DNA of 64,000 nucleotides. It comes from Ochrobactrum sp. Marseille-Q0166. Its GTDB lineage: Bacteria > Pseudomonadota > Alphaproteobacteria > Rhizobiales > Rhizobiaceae. Location: contig NZ_JACJUO010000001.1 in assembly GCF_014397025.1 (NCBI RefSeq), positions 723,501-787,500 on the forward strand, in the 5' to 3' direction. The first letter of the stretch is position 1; each line of letters opens with the position of its first letter. Shown here in pieces: positions 18,966 through 28,851 of the stretch. A program made the position numbers and the translations under genes. A model generated the notes under the pieces. That model was not told the origin of the DNA, searched no databases, and saw only the letters and a program-made list of their open reading frames with translations.

Positions 18966-20318
18966 ATGACACGTAAATATTTTGGAACCGACGGCATTCG
19001 CGGTAAGGCCAACAGCTTTCCGATGACGCCTGATATCGCCATGAAAGTTGGTATGGCTGTCGGGCACATTTTCCGCCGCAAAGGCCAAGCCTCACGCGTT
19101 GTGATCGGCAAAGATACGCGTCGTTCCGGCTATATGCTGGAAAACGCATTGGTCGCCGGTTTCACTGCTGCGGGCATGGACGTGTTTCTCCTCGGACCAA
19201 TCCCAACACCTGCGGTCGCCATGCTCTGCCGTTCTTTGCGTGCAGATATCGGTGTGATGATCTCGGCCTCGCATAATCCTTTCTATGATAATGGCATCAA
19301 GCTGTTTGGTCCTGATGGCTTCAAACTCTCCGACGAGATTGAACTTCAGATTGAAAGCCTGATCGATAGCGATCTGTCCGCGCATCTCGCAACCCACGGT
19401 GACGTGGGCAAAGCCAAGCGCGTTGACGGTGATATCTATCGCTATATCGAATTTGCCAAGCGTACGTTGCCACGCAATATATCGCTTAATGGTTTGCGCG
19501 TTGTGGTCGATTGCGCCAATGGTGCGGGTTACAAGGTTGCACCTGCAGCGCTTTGGGAACTCGGCGCGGAAGTCATCACTATCAATGACGAGCCGAACGG
19601 TATTAATATCAATGAAGATTGCGGCTCGACGCATCCGATTGGCCTGATGAAGAAGGTGCATGAAGTGCGTGCTGATGTCGGTATTGCGCTTGATGGCGAT
19701 GCAGATCGTGTTCTGCTTGTCGATGAAAATGGCACCGTGATCGATGGTGATCAGCTTCTGGCGGTGATAGCCGAATCATGGGCAAAATCAGACCGTCTGC
19801 AAGGCGGTGGCATCGTTGCGACGATTATGTCCAATCTCGGCCTTGAGCGCTATTTGCACGACCATAACATGACGCTTGCGCGTACCAAGGTGGGTGACCG
19901 CTACGTCGTTGAACATATGCGAGAACATGGATTTAATGTCGGTGGCGAACAGTCCGGCCATATTGTTCTGTCGGATTTTGCCACCACAGGTGATGGACTG
20001 GTGTCGGCATTGCAGATTCTTGCCGTTGCGCAGGAAGAGAACAAACCTTTGAGCCAGCTTTGCCGCAAGTTTGAGCCGGTCCCACAGCTCCTCAAGAATG
20101 TCCGTACATCTGGCGGAAAGCCACTTGAAAACAAAAAGGTCAAAAGCGCCATTGATGAAGCGACCGATCGTCTGGGTTCGCAGGGCCGGCTGGTGATCCG
20201 TCCATCGGGAACTGAACCGCTTATTCGTGTGATGGCGGAAGGTGACGACCGCGCACTCGTTGAGAAGGTCGTCAATGATATCATCAGCGTAATTTCATCG
20301 GAAAGTGCGGCGGCCTGA
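18966..20318 (+). CDS. glmM: Phosphoglucosamine mutase
   Basis: GlmM interconverts glucosamine 6-phosphate and 1-phosphate on the way to UDP-GlcNAc, feeding peptidoglycan and lipid A. The 450-residue protein has the phosphoserine loop [17 protein letters not shown], the metal loop [16 protein letters not shown], the sugar-binding GGEQSGHI and the phosphate-binding [15 protein letters not shown] 18966 ([13 protein letters not shown]) is the family start. It is flanked by terminators on both sides, so it is probably a single-gene unit. Confidence 0.97.
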   Translation: MTRKYFGTDGIRGKANSFPMTPDIAMKVGMAVGHIFRRKGQASRVVIGKDTRRSGYMLENALVAGFTAAGMDVFLLGPIPTPAVAMLCRSLRADIGVMISASHNPFYDNGIKLFGPDGFKLSDEIELQIESLIDSDLSAHLATHGDVGKAKRVDGDIYRYIEFAKRTLPRNISLNGLRVVVDCANGAGYKVAPAALWELGAEVITINDEPNGININEDCGSTHPIGLMKKVHEVRADVGIALDGDADRVLLVDENGTVIDGDQLLAVIAESWAKSDRLQGGGIVATIMSNLGLERYLHDHNMTLARTKVGDRYVVEHMREHGFNVGGEQSGHIVLSDFATTGDGLVSALQILAVAQEENKPLSQLCRKFEPVPQLLKNVRTSGGKPLENKKVKSAIDEATDRLGSQGRLVIRPSGTEPLIRVMAEGDDRALVEKVVNDIISVISSESAAA

Positions 20319-20340
20319 TTAATTAGAGAATAGTAGGACT

Positions 20341-20368
20341 AAAAGCGCGGGTTTCCCGCGCTTTTTTC
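20341..20368 (+). terminator. Intrinsic terminator after glmM
   Basis: The stem AAAGCGCGGG / CCCGCGCTTT is followed by a T-run. Confidence 0.88.
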
Positions 20369-20430
20369 GTTTCCAGGAAGCGCGTGCTTATACTTTAGAA
20401 TGTGTTAATAAATGAGGTTAAAAAACAAGG

Positions 20431-20446
20431 TTAAGTTGTATTTAAC
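20431..20446 (+). promoter_or_regulatory. Full CtrA box upstream of outer-membrane protein gene
   Basis: TTAA-GTTGTAT-TTAAC matches the complete CtrA consensus TTAA-N7-TTAAC. It lies 74 bp before the start codon of the outer-membrane protein gene. Further TTAA half-sites lie just upstream at 20405 and 20418. Confidence 0.7.
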
Positions 20447-20520
20447 TTTTGATCGTTAGCGTGGTCTTCAGAATTCAGTTCCGACGCAGTTGCGACGAGA
20501 CAGATTTATGGGACAGATAG

Positions 20521-21267
20521 ATGAACGGTCTTATTAAAACTTTTTGCGCAAGCCTTGCTGTATCGGCTGCAATGATGGCATTCGCTCCTGCGGGCTTTGC
20601 CGCAGACTATATTGAACCTGTACCGGAAGTGGTTGTCGCTCCGCCTGCTGTAGGTGGCTGGTATCTGCGTGGTGACGTAGGCTATTCAGCAGCTAAATTT
20701 CGTGGTGCGGATTATTCGCTAGGCGGCAGTGGATGTAACCCATGTGGCGAAGGTACCGGCGTATATAAGAAAAGCATAAAGGATGGGGATCTCAAGGGAT
20801 CGTTTCTGATTGGCGGTGGCGTCGGTTATCAGGTGACTGATTATTTCCGTACTGACTTGACCCTCGATTACATGACGCGTTCTAAATTCACCAGTGCTCG
20901 TGACGAAAGCCACATGTCTGCTTTGTCATTGCTTGCTAATGCGTATGTTGATCTTGGTAATTTTGGCGGTGTAACGCCTTACCTGGGTGCGGGTATTGGT
21001 GGAACGCAGGTAAAGTGGGCTGATCTGGTTGATACGCAAAATGGTGGTGTATTGCCGGGCGAATCCAACTGGCGTCTCACGTACGCATTGATGGCTGGTG
21101 CTTCAGTTGACCTGACTCACAATTTGAAGCTGGATGCCGGTTATCGCTACCGTCATATCAACGGTGGCAAGATGTTCGGCCCCAACTACGGTCTTGGCGA
21201 TGGTTACGACAAGGGTATGAACATCCATGACGTTCGTGTCGGTCTGCGCTACGCGTTTGGCGGCTAA
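20521..21267 (+). CDS. Outer-membrane beta-barrel protein (Omp25/31-like)
   Basis: This 248-residue protein has a clear signal peptide ending at PAGFAA. An eight-stranded porin-like barrel of the Omp25/Omp31 superfamily follows: GWYLRGDVGYS near the start, FLIGGGVGYQVTDYFRTDLTLDYM, VTPYLGAGIGGTQVKW and the terminal strand VRVGLRYAFGG ending with an aromatic near the C-terminus. A short Cys pair (GCNPCG) lies in the first outer loop. Related Brucella proteins affect membrane stability and host interaction. A CtrA box upstream suggests cell-cycle control. Confidence 0.88.
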   Translation: MNGLIKTFCASLAVSAAMMAFAPAGFAADYIEPVPEVVVAPPAVGGWYLRGDVGYSAAKFRGADYSLGGSGCNPCGEGTGVYKKSIKDGDLKGSFLIGGGVGYQVTDYFRTDLTLDYMTRSKFTSARDESHMSALSLLANAYVDLGNFGGVTPYLGAGIGGTQVKWADLVDTQNGGVLPGESNWRLTYALMAGASVDLTHNLKLDAGYRYRHINGGKMFGPNYGLGDGYDKGMNIHDVRVGLRYAFGG

Positions 21268-21289
21268 TCAGCACGAATAAGAGGATATT

Positions 21290-21313
21290 AAGGCCCGGTT
21301 TTCCGGGCCTTTT
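21290..21313 (+). terminator. Intrinsic terminator after outer-membrane protein gene
   Basis: AAGGCCCGG / CCGGGCCTT with a TTTT loop and a T-rich tail follows the stop codon by 23 bp. Confidence 0.88.
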
Positions 21314-21382
21314 CTTGCGGCAAATAATCTTTCCAGCCATCTTGTGAAATTTTTGATTTCCGATATTTTCACCAGCGGGCCA

Positions 21383-21420
21383 CGCCTCCCCAACGAGGCG
21401 CGTGCTATCTGTGAGGATAG
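21383..21420 (+). promoter_or_regulatory. serC-type RNA leader
   Basis: Two tandem hairpins, CGCCTC/GAGGCG (21383-21400) and CTATC/GATAG (21405-21420), lie immediately before serC. The second stem contains GAGGATAG, the only good Shine-Dalgarno for the ATG at 21429, so folding would hide it. A conserved serC RNA motif with two short stems is known upstream of serC in alphaproteobacteria; this matches in position and shape. Confidence 0.7.
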
Positions 21421-21428
21421 GAAACAAA

Positions 21429-22604
21429 ATGACGACGATTGCGAAGCCGGTAGTTCGCCCGGCTAACCCTAATTTTTCTTCAGGTCCCTGTGCAAAACGC
21501 CCCGGCTGGTCGCTTCAAGCGCTTGCCGATGCGCCGCTTGGCCGTTCGCATCGTGCGAAAATCGGCAAGAACAAGCTGAAAGAAGCCATCGACCTTACCC
21601 GCGAAATTCTCGGCGTTCCGGCTGATTACCGTATTGGCATCGTCCCTGCATCGGATACGGGTGCCATGGAAATGGTGCTTTGGTCGATGCTCGGTGAACG
21701 CGGCGTTGACATGGTCGCATGGGAAAGCTTCGGCTCCGGCTGGGTCACAGATGTGGTCAAACAGCTCAAGCTGGAAGACACCCGCACCTTTGTGGCGCCT
21801 TACGGTGATGTGGTTGACTTCGACCAGGTCGATTTCGACCGCGACGTCGTTTTCACCTGGAATGGAACCACATCAGGGGTCCGCATTCCAGATGCCGATT
21901 TTATTCCGGCAAACCGCAAGGGACTGGCGATCTGTGACGCCACGTCTGCCGCTTTTGCGCAGCGTCTTGATTTTGCGAAGCTCGATGTGGTCACATTCTC
22001 CTGGCAGAAAGTGCTGGGTGGTGAGGGCGCACATGGTATGCTCATCCTGTCTCCTCGTGCGGTTGCACGTCTGGAAAGCTATAAGCCAGCGTGGCCATTG
22101 CCTAAGATTTTCCGCATGACTTCCGGTGGCAAGCTGATTGAGGGTATCTTCGTTGGCGAAACCATCAATACGCCATCGATGCTTTGCGTTGAAGACTATC
22201 TGGATGGCTTGAGCTGGGCACGGTCTATCGGTGGGCTTGATGGCCTGGTGACGCGTGCAGACAATAATTTCGCCGTCCTTGATGCATTTGTCGAAAAGAC
22301 ACCGTGGGTCGCCAATCTTGCGAACAAGCCTGAAACGCGTTCCAATACATCGGTTTGCCTCAAGGTCGTGGACCCGGAAATTACCGCGCTACCGGCTGAC
22401 GAACAGGCAGCTTTTGCCAAAGCGATTGTCTCGGCTCTCGAAAAAGAAGGAGTCGCCTTTGATATCGGCTCCTATCGCGATGCGCCTGCGGGCCTGCGTA
22501 TCTGGACGGGTGCCACGGTGGAAACATCGGATCTTGAAGCGCTGACACCGTGGCTGGACTGGGCATTTGCTACGCAGAAAGCCGCTCTCAAAGCAGCGGC
22601 CTGA
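21429..22604 (+). CDS. serC: Phosphoserine aminotransferase
   Basis: SerC transaminates 3-phosphohydroxypyruvate to phosphoserine with pyridoxal phosphate. The 391-residue protein is of the alphaproteobacterial type, beginning [18 protein letters not shown] contacts are visible in [15 protein letters not shown], and the Schiff-base lysine lies in [17 protein letters not shown]. The start at 21429 is supported by GAGGATAGG upstream. It forms a pair with serA, 86 bp downstream. Confidence 0.95.
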   Translation: MTTIAKPVVRPANPNFSSGPCAKRPGWSLQALADAPLGRSHRAKIGKNKLKEAIDLTREILGVPADYRIGIVPASDTGAMEMVLWSMLGERGVDMVAWESFGSGWVTDVVKQLKLEDTRTFVAPYGDVVDFDQVDFDRDVVFTWNGTTSGVRIPDADFIPANRKGLAICDATSAAFAQRLDFAKLDVVTFSWQKVLGGEGAHGMLILSPRAVARLESYKPAWPLPKIFRMTSGGKLIEGIFVGETINTPSMLCVEDYLDGLSWARSIGGLDGLVTRADNNFAVLDAFVEKTPWVANLANKPETRSNTSVCLKVVDPEITALPADEQAAFAKAIVSALEKEGVAFDIGSYRDAPAGLRIWTGATVETSDLEALTPWLDWAFATQKAALKAAA

Positions 22605-22690
22605 TCGTCAGGAATGTTTGCATCACTGGCCGGAATAGACCCGGCCAGTCAACGACATTCTTCTTTGGTACACATTCGAAGGAGGCCCTT

Positions 22691-24292
22691 ATGGCACCTC
22701 GCGTACTCGTATCCGATAAATTGTCGCCGACCGCCATTCAGATTTTCAAAGATCGCGGTGTTGAAGTTGATTACCTGCCAGATCTTGGCAAGGACAAAGA
22801 AAAGCTGCTTGAAGTCATCGGCCAGTATGATGGTCTGGCTATCCGTTCCGCAACCAAGGTGACGGAAAAGCTGATTGCTGCAGCAAAGAAACTTAAGGTC
22901 ATTGGTCGCGCCGGGATTGGCGTGGACAATGTCGATATCCCGGCGGCGTCTCGCCGTGGTATCATTGTGATGAATACGCCTTTCGGTAATTCGATCACGA
23001 CTGCAGAACATGCAATTGCACTGATGTTTGCAGTTGCGCGTCAGCTCCCAGAAGCTGACGTTTCCACCCGTGCTGGAAAGTGGGAAAAGAACCGCTTCAT
23101 GGGCGTGGAAATTACTGGCAAGACATTGGGTGTTGTGGGCTGTGGGAATATCGGTGCTGTGGTTGCAGCGCGGGGTATCGGCCTCAAGATGCATGTTGTT
23201 GCGTTCGATCCGTTTCTATCGGAAGCGCGGGCGCAGGAGCTTGGTGTTGAAAAGCTCGAGCTTGATGAACTTCTGGCGCGCGCCGATTTCATCACGCTGC
23301 ACACGCCACTGACCGACAAGACACGCGGCATCATCAATGCCGACGCACTGGCTAAGACCAAGCCGGGCGTCCGCATTATCAACTGCGCACGCGGCGGTTT
23401 GATTGTTGAAAAGGATCTGGTTGCAGCATTGAAATCAGGTCATGTTGCCGGTGCCGGTATTGATGTTTTCGAGACCGAGCCTGCTACAGACAATGAATTG
23501 TTCAATCTGCCCAACGTGGTTTGCACACCGCATCTTGGTGCTTCGACTTCCGAAGCGCAGGAAAATGTGGCGATTCAGGTGGCCGAGCAAATGTCGGATT
23601 ATCTGGTCAAGGGTGCTGTTTCCAACGCGATCAACATGCCGTCGATCACTGCAGAGGAAGCGCCGCGCCTCAAGCCATTCGTCAAGCTCGCAGAAGTTCT
23701 GGGTGCTTTTGTTGGCCAGGTGACGGACGAGCCAATTCAGGAGGTCGAAGTACTTTTTGACGGTTCCACTGCGGGCATGAACACACGCGCTCTGGTCAGT
23801 GCAGCACTTGCCGGTCTGATTCGTCCGCAGGTTGCTGATGTGAACATGGTTTCTGCACCGATTATGGTGAAGGAACGTGGAATCATCGTCTCCGAGATCA
23901 AGCGCGACAAGTCTGGTATCTTCGACGGCTATATCAAGCTCACCGTGAAGACCACCGAACGTGAACGGTCAATTGCAGGAACGTGTTTCTCGGATGGCAA
24001 GGCTCGTTTCATTCAGATCAAGGGAATCAACCTTGATGCGGAAGTCGGTCCGCACATGCTTTACGTCACCAATGTCGACATTCCAGGCATGATCGGTCTG
24101 CTCGGAACGATTTGCGGCAAGCACAATATCAACATCGCAAACTTTGCTCTCGGACGTAATCATCCGGGCGGTGATGCCATCGCGATGCTCTATGTCGATG
24201 ACAGGATTCCACAGGCAGCACTTGACGAACTCATTGCTCAAGAGGCAATCAAGGCGGCAAGACCTTTGGAATTTAACATCGAGGAAGCTTGA
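22691..24292 (+). CDS. serA: D-3-phosphoglycerate dehydrogenase
   Basis: SerA makes 3-phosphohydroxypyruvate, the SerC substrate, from 3-phosphoglycerate with NAD. The 533-residue long form has the substrate domain (GRAGIGVDNVDIPAAS), the nucleotide-binding VVGCGNIGAVVA, the catalytic region LHTPLTDKTRGIIN, INCARGGLIVEKDLV and CTPHLGASTSEAQ, the intervening ASB domain and a C-terminal ACT domain that usually senses serine. The ATG at 22691 follows GGAGG; the longer frame from 22550 runs into serC and is not used. Confidence 0.96.
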   Translation: MAPRVLVSDKLSPTAIQIFKDRGVEVDYLPDLGKDKEKLLEVIGQYDGLAIRSATKVTEKLIAAAKKLKVIGRAGIGVDNVDIPAASRRGIIVMNTPFGNSITTAEHAIALMFAVARQLPEADVSTRAGKWEKNRFMGVEITGKTLGVVGCGNIGAVVAARGIGLKMHVVAFDPFLSEARAQELGVEKLELDELLARADFITLHTPLTDKTRGIINADALAKTKPGVRIINCARGGLIVEKDLVAALKSGHVAGAGIDVFETEPATDNELFNLPNVVCTPHLGASTSEAQENVAIQVAEQMSDYLVKGAVSNAINMPSITAEEAPRLKPFVKLAEVLGAFVGQVTDEPIQEVEVLFDGSTAGMNTRALVSAALAGLIRPQVADVNMVSAPIMVKERGIIVSEIKRDKSGIFDGYIKLTVKTTERERSIAGTCFSDGKARFIQIKGINLDAEVGPHMLYVTNVDIPGMIGLLGTICGKHNINIANFALGRNHPGGDAIAMLYVDDRIPQAALDELIAQEAIKAARPLEFNIEEA

Positions 24293-24297
24293 GCGAC

Positions 24298-24807
24298 ATG
24301 ACAGACGGGATTGAACAGGCAGAATGGCGGCGAATGCAAGCGCAGGACATAGCGCGCGTAACAGCCGTGGCCAATGTCGTTCACCCCGACTTCTTCGAGG
24401 ATGAGGCGGTCTTCCGGGACCGCTTCAAAGTCTATCCGGCCGGTTGTTTTGTGCTGGCCAATGGCAGCGAAATTCTCGGTTATGGCATCAGTCATCCATG
24501 GCAACTCGATAAGGTGCCTGCGTTGAATTCGATTCTCGGTGAGCTGCCGAAGGAAACGAGCACCTATTATATTCACGATATCGCACTTCTGCCGGTGGTT
24601 CGCTCAGGCGGGCAGGCTTCGCGTGTGGTCGAATTGATGGCCGCTCAGGCAGAGCGAGATGGTTTTGTCACCATGGCCCTTGTTGCGGTCAATGGCTCTC
24701 AGGGATTCTGGGAGAAAAAGGGCTTCGTTACCCGCGATGTGACCGCACTCGAAGAGAAGCTGAAAGGCTATTCGGACGAGGCGCTCTATATGGTCCGCGC
24801 CGGCTAA
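24298..24807 (+). CDS. GNAT family acetyltransferase
   Basis: This 169-residue GNAT-fold protein probably transfers an acetyl group from acetyl-CoA to a small molecule or protein. The core reads YYIHDIALLPVVRSGGQASRVVELM (strand plus acetyl-CoA loop, divergent from Q/R-x-x-G-x-A), then MALVAVNGSQGFWEKKGF. It starts 6 bp after the serA stop, which suggests co-transcription. An in-frame TTG at 24289 overlapping serA is possible. The substrate is unknown. Confidence 0.82.
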   Translation: MTDGIEQAEWRRMQAQDIARVTAVANVVHPDFFEDEAVFRDRFKVYPAGCFVLANGSEILGYGISHPWQLDKVPALNSILGELPKETSTYYIHDIALLPVVRSGGQASRVVELMAAQAERDGFVTMALVAVNGSQGFWEKKGFVTRDVTALEEKLKGYSDEALYMVRAG

Positions 24808-25050
24808 AAGGCACTTTGACACTGAATAGCCTTATTCTCGACACTGGTTTGCCACCAATTTTCGAGTTTTAAGAGCACGTTTTCCACGTTTTTGCGAAAA
24901 ATAATCATGTTTTGCGCATGAAAGAGTCGCGTAAGCAGGATTCAGTCTGTATAGAGACGAGGGATCAGCACCTCGCGTCAAACTGTCGGGGCTGCTTGCG
25001 ATCCTTGGGTTATATTGACGGCTGAGATGCCGTACCGAGGAGTTTTCTCA

Positions 25051-26340
25051 ATGGCGAATGTAGTTGTCGTCGGGTCGCAATGGGGCGACGAGGGCAAGGG
25101 AAAGATCGTGGACTGGTTGTCCGAGCGCGCCGATGTGATCGTGCGCTATCAGGGCGGTCATAACGCGGGTCATACGCTTGTCATCGATGGCGTCAGCTAC
25201 AAGCTTTCGCTTCTGCCATCCGGCCTTGTACGCGGCAAACTGAGCGTGATCGGCAATGGTGTTGTGGTTGACCCGCATCATTTCGTCATGGAAGTCGAAA
25301 AGCTGCGCGGCCAGGGCATCGAAATCACCCCTGAAGTTCTGCGCATCGCAGAAAATGCACCGCTTATTCTGTCCGTTCATCGCGAACTGGATGCAATGCG
25401 TGAAGGCGCTACCGAAGGTCTCAAGATCGGCACCACCAAGCGTGGTATCGGCCCTGCATATGAAGACAAGGTTGGCCGTCGCGCGATCCGGGTCATCGAT
25501 CTGACCGAGCCGGACACCTTAGAGCCAAAGGTTGAGCGCCTGCTTGCTCACCACAATCTGCTGCGTCGCGGCATGGGCCTTGAGGAAATCGCGGTTGCGA
25601 CCATTCTTGAAGAGCTGACCTCGGTTGCAGACAAGATTCTCCCTTATATCGATCAGGTCTGGCGCGTTCTCGACGAACGTCGCAAGGCTGGCGACCGCAT
25701 CCTTTTCGAAGGTGCGCAGGGCGCACTTCTTGATAACGACCACGGCACCTATCCGTTCGTCACCTCGTCCAACACTGTTGCCGGTCAGGCCGCTGCCGGT
25801 TCGGGCCTTGGTCCGACAGCAATCGGTTATGTTCTCGGCATTACCAAGGCTTATACCACCCGCGTTGGTGAAGGTCCGTTCCCGACCGAACTCAACGATG
25901 AAATCGGTGAATTCCTTGGTACCAAGGGCCATGAATTTGGCGTGGTAACAGGTCGTAAGCGTCGTTGTGGCTGGTTCGATGCCGTTATCGTTCGTCAGAC
26001 GGTTCGCACTTCCGGCATCACCGGTATTGCGCTGACCAAGCTCGATGTTCTCGACGGTCTTGAGGAAATCAAGATCTGCGTGGCCTACGAACTCGATGGC
26101 AAGCGTATCGACTATCTGCCATCTTCAATGGGTGCGCAGGCCCGCGTGAAGCCGATTTATGAAACGCTGCCGGGCTGGTCGGAAACGACAGCTGGTGCGC
26201 GTTCGTGGAACGATCTTCCAGCGCAGGCTGTCAAATATGTCCGCCACATCGAAGAGCTGATCGGCGCGCCGGTTGCAATGCTCTCGACGAGCCCGGAACG
26301 TGAAGACACGATCCTTGTCACCGATCCATTCCATGATTGA
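25051..26340 (+). CDS. purA: Adenylosuccinate synthetase
   Basis: PurA joins IMP and aspartate using GTP, the first committed step to AMP. The 429-residue protein carries the GTP loop QWGDEGKGK near the N-terminus, [26 protein letters not shown], the IMP region [22 protein letters not shown] and [14 protein letters not shown]. The frame opens at 25015, but [10 protein letters not shown] at 25051 is the family start. A strong terminator follows. Confidence 0.97.
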   Translation: MANVVVVGSQWGDEGKGKIVDWLSERADVIVRYQGGHNAGHTLVIDGVSYKLSLLPSGLVRGKLSVIGNGVVVDPHHFVMEVEKLRGQGIEITPEVLRIAENAPLILSVHRELDAMREGATEGLKIGTTKRGIGPAYEDKVGRRAIRVIDLTEPDTLEPKVERLLAHHNLLRRGMGLEEIAVATILEELTSVADKILPYIDQVWRVLDERRKAGDRILFEGAQGALLDNDHGTYPFVTSSNTVAGQAAAGSGLGPTAIGYVLGITKAYTTRVGEGPFPTELNDEIGEFLGTKGHEFGVVTGRKRRCGWFDAVIVRQTVRTSGITGIALTKLDVLDGLEEIKICVAYELDGKRIDYLPSSMGAQARVKPIYETLPGWSETTAGARSWNDLPAQAVKYVRHIEELIGAPVAMLSTSPEREDTILVTDPFHD

Positions 26341-26370
26341 TTGATCGGGACTCCGGTTCTGATAACATAA

Positions 26371-26410
26371 AACACCCGGTTTGCCGTCATGGCGGACCGG
26401 GTGTTTTTTA
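26371..26410 (+). terminator. Intrinsic terminator after purA
   Basis: A 10-bp perfect stem (AACACCCGGT / ACCGGGTGTT) ends in a T-run about 30 bp after the stop. Confidence 0.88.
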
Positions 26411-26536
26411 AGATTTTTTCGCGATCATTTTGAAAGCGTTCACTTAATCGTTGCCGCAACCTTTGCTTTCCATCGATTATTGTGATTATTGAGATATTTA
26501 CTGCATTTCGAACTCGCGGAAACTGGGTAAAACGGC

Positions 26537-27949
26537 ATGGCGGATTTTGTAGCGGTTCTGAAAAAGACAATTGATGCGCAGGCAGACAAATCGCCTGAGC
26601 TGCGTCAGCGTGTCTATGCAAAAGCACGTGCGACGATTGAACAGAAGCTTGTGACGGCGAACGCCTCGCAAGTTGTGGCTGTTCGCCAGCGCAAAATCCT
26701 CGAGGATGCTATTGAAGAAGTTGAAGCCTTTTATGCGCCTCCAGCTTCCACGCCGCCCCTTGACGAGCCCCAGACTGATCCGCTCGAAGAGTTTCTGCAC
26801 GAATCAACGCGTGCGGCAAACATGCCTTCTCATGCAGACCGCGAACCGCAGATTGCGACTGAGCACCACTACTCTGACCGCGATTACGAGCGCGAAGAAG
26901 AAACATCGCAGGCTCAGCACGCTCGTCGCGATGATTGGGGTGTCGAGCGCGAGCCGGATCATACGGACGATAAGACTTTTTCACGCCGCAGCGAATATGT
27001 AGAACGCAGCAGCCCGAAACAAAAGCGTTCTTCTACAGGCCTGATTATTGGCCTAGTTGTTGTGCTTGCCCTTGGTGCTGGCGGTTATGTTGCTTGGAGT
27101 AACAAGGACAAACTTCAGGAACTGGCATCAAGTCTTGGCCGCAGCGATGCACCGGCCAGCGGTGACAGTGGTACGACGCAGCAGCCTGAACAGCAGGTGC
27201 CACCGGCCGGACAGACTGCGGGTGCTGACCAGCCACAGACGCCACCTGAAGAACAGAAGATGACTCAACGTCTGATGCCGGACGGCAGCGAGACAGACGA
27301 AGGTCCAGCCGGTGGACAGGCCAGCCTCGGTGAGGGGAAATCTACCGCTGCCTCAACGCCGGGTGCAGAACAGACCAATTCACCGAACCAGCCACAAAGT
27401 CAGCAGGCTGTTGCCGTTGGCCAACAGGCGCTTCTTTATGAGGAACGCGGTGGTACGGAAACGGGGTCGGTAGAGCGTGGAACCGTCGTCTGGTCGGAAA
27501 TTGAGGAAAGCCCAAGCGAGGGTGAACCTGCTGCGCCTGCAATTCGTGGTACGATCACGATGCCGGATACCAAGGCCGAGCTTAAGCTGACGATTCGCAA
27601 AAATACCGACCAGTCCATTCCCGCCAGCCATCTGATTGAGATGGTATTCACTGTGCCAGATGACTTTGCTGGAGGTGCCGTTGATAACGTCCAGCGTATC
27701 ACATTCAAAGATACGGAACAGGCAGCTGGTAATCCACTGATTGCTGTACCTTCCAAGATAGCGGACAACTTCTTCATTATCTGGCTAAATGACGCAAAGA
27801 CCGCACAGGATACCAATCTTTCTCTGATGCGCCGTTTGCAGTGGATCGATATTCCGATCTCTTATCGCAACGGGCGGCGCGCTCTGATCAGCCTTGAAAA
27901 GGGCATTCCGGGCGAGAAAGTCTTCAATGACGTTCTGGGTGCGAGCTAA
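26537..27949 (+). CDS. Single-pass membrane protein of unknown function
   Basis: I do not recognise a named family. The 470-residue product has a helical N-terminal domain (residues 1-65, FVAVLKKTIDAQADKSPELRQRVY), then a charged Asp/Glu/Arg-rich linker. A single membrane helix follows around residues 168-187 (GLIIGLVVVLALGAGGYVAW), then a Gln/Pro-rich linker and a globular periplasmic domain (about residues 295-470) containing ELKLTIRKNTDQSIPASHLIEMVF. Topology resembles proteins that sense or anchor in the envelope. It is flanked by terminators, so it is transcribed alone. Confidence 0.82.
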   Translation: MADFVAVLKKTIDAQADKSPELRQRVYAKARATIEQKLVTANASQVVAVRQRKILEDAIEEVEAFYAPPASTPPLDEPQTDPLEEFLHESTRAANMPSHADREPQIATEHHYSDRDYEREEETSQAQHARRDDWGVEREPDHTDDKTFSRRSEYVERSSPKQKRSSTGLIIGLVVVLALGAGGYVAWSNKDKLQELASSLGRSDAPASGDSGTTQQPEQQVPPAGQTAGADQPQTPPEEQKMTQRLMPDGSETDEGPAGGQASLGEGKSTAASTPGAEQTNSPNQPQSQQAVAVGQQALLYEERGGTETGSVERGTVVWSEIEESPSEGEPAAPAIRGTITMPDTKAELKLTIRKNTDQSIPASHLIEMVFTVPDDFAGGAVDNVQRITFKDTEQAAGNPLIAVPSKIADNFFIIWLNDAKTAQDTNLSLMRRLQWIDIPISYRNGRRALISLEKGIPGEKVFNDVLGAS

Positions 27950-27964
27950 ACGACACGAAATAGC

Positions 27965-27992
27965 AAAAAGGCCGCTTTGAGCGGCCTTTTTG
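27965..27992. terminator. Bidirectional terminator
   Basis: AAAAAGGCCGCT / AGCGGCCTTTTT with a three-base loop serves the gene ending at 27949 on the plus strand and the convergent pyrophosphatase gene. Confidence 0.88.
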
Positions 27993-28013
27993 TTTCAGCG
28001 ATATATAGCTTGA

Positions 28014-28616
28014 TTATTTCTTTTCAGAAAAAGCCTTGATGGCTTTGGCCACTTCGTTTGCTGCAGTTTCAGCAGTATCGAAGCCGCGGAGTTCGACCGC
28101 TTTCCGGCCTTCAGGCAATTGTTTGTAAACGCGGAAAAAAGCTTCAAGGCGCTGCTGCTCGATCTTTGGCAGATCAGCAATCTCCTTGATATTGTCGTAG
28201 GTTGGGTCGATTTTAGAGGTCGGGACAGCGACGATCTTGTCGTCCGTTTCACCACCGTCGATCATCTTGAGAACGCCGATTGGACGAACCTTGATGATTG
28301 CACCCGGAACGATTGGTTCGCGGGTGTAGACGAGCGCGTCAAGCGGATCGCCGTCGCCTGCCAGCGTGCTGGTTATGGAGCCGTAATTGGCTGGATAAAC
28401 GACCGGCATCGACTGATAGCGATCGACGATGATGTGGCCGGTCTTGTCGTTGATTTCGTACTTGGTGAAGCTGCCTTGTGGAATTTCAATGGCAGTGAAG
28501 AATTCTTTTCCGTCCTGCTCTTTCTGAGGGTAGTCCAGATAGGAGACATATTCAGACGCAGATACAGCGGTTGCAGCAGTCAGAGCGAGCATTGCAGCAA
28601 GCAGGAGCTTTTTCAT
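28014..28616 (-). CDS. ppa: Exported inorganic pyrophosphatase
   Basis: This 200-residue family I pyrophosphatase keeps the active-site pattern: TKYEINDKTG, YPANYGSI, DGDPLDALV, MIDGGETDDKIVAVP and FRVYKQLPEGRKAVELRGF. Unusually, it begins with a signal peptide (MKKLLLAAMLALTAATAVSA), so it should act in the periplasm and not in cytoplasmic biosynthesis. Metal-binding aspartates are conserved, so activity is expected. A cytoplasmic copy probably exists elsewhere. It is convergent with the unknown membrane protein and shares a terminator. Confidence 0.9.
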   Translation of the reverse strand: MKKLLLAAMLALTAATAVSASEYVSYLDYPQKEQDGKEFFTAIEIPQGSFTKYEINDKTGHIIVDRYQSMPVVYPANYGSITSTLAGDGDPLDALVYTREPIVPGAIIKVRPIGVLKMIDGGETDDKIVAVPTSKIDPTYDNIKEIADLPKIEQQRLEAFFRVYKQLPEGRKAVELRGFDTAETAANEVAKAIKAFSEKK

Positions 28617-28793
28617 GGGAGACCTTCAGGTTTCGGTGAAACACCTCACGTTGCCTAAAGCCATTCCATTACAGTTATTTGACGTTTTTTTATCGGTTGG
28701 ATGACAGGTTGCATCGGACGACGCTCCCGTGGATCAAAATGCGATTTCGTCTCAAAATCAGGCGATATCTTTCTTGAGACTCTTCAAAAGCAA

Positions 28794-28828
28794 ACTGCCG
28801 CAAAACGGTTTCCCACTTTGCGGCAGTA
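28794..28828 (-). terminator. Intrinsic terminator after rpoH
   Basis: ACTGCCGCAAA pairs with TTTGCGGCAGT across a 13-base loop, 24 bp past the rpoH stop. On the minus strand it is followed by TTTGCTTTT. Confidence 0.75.
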
Positions 28829-28851
28829 GATGGGGCTGAAGAACATCAGTT

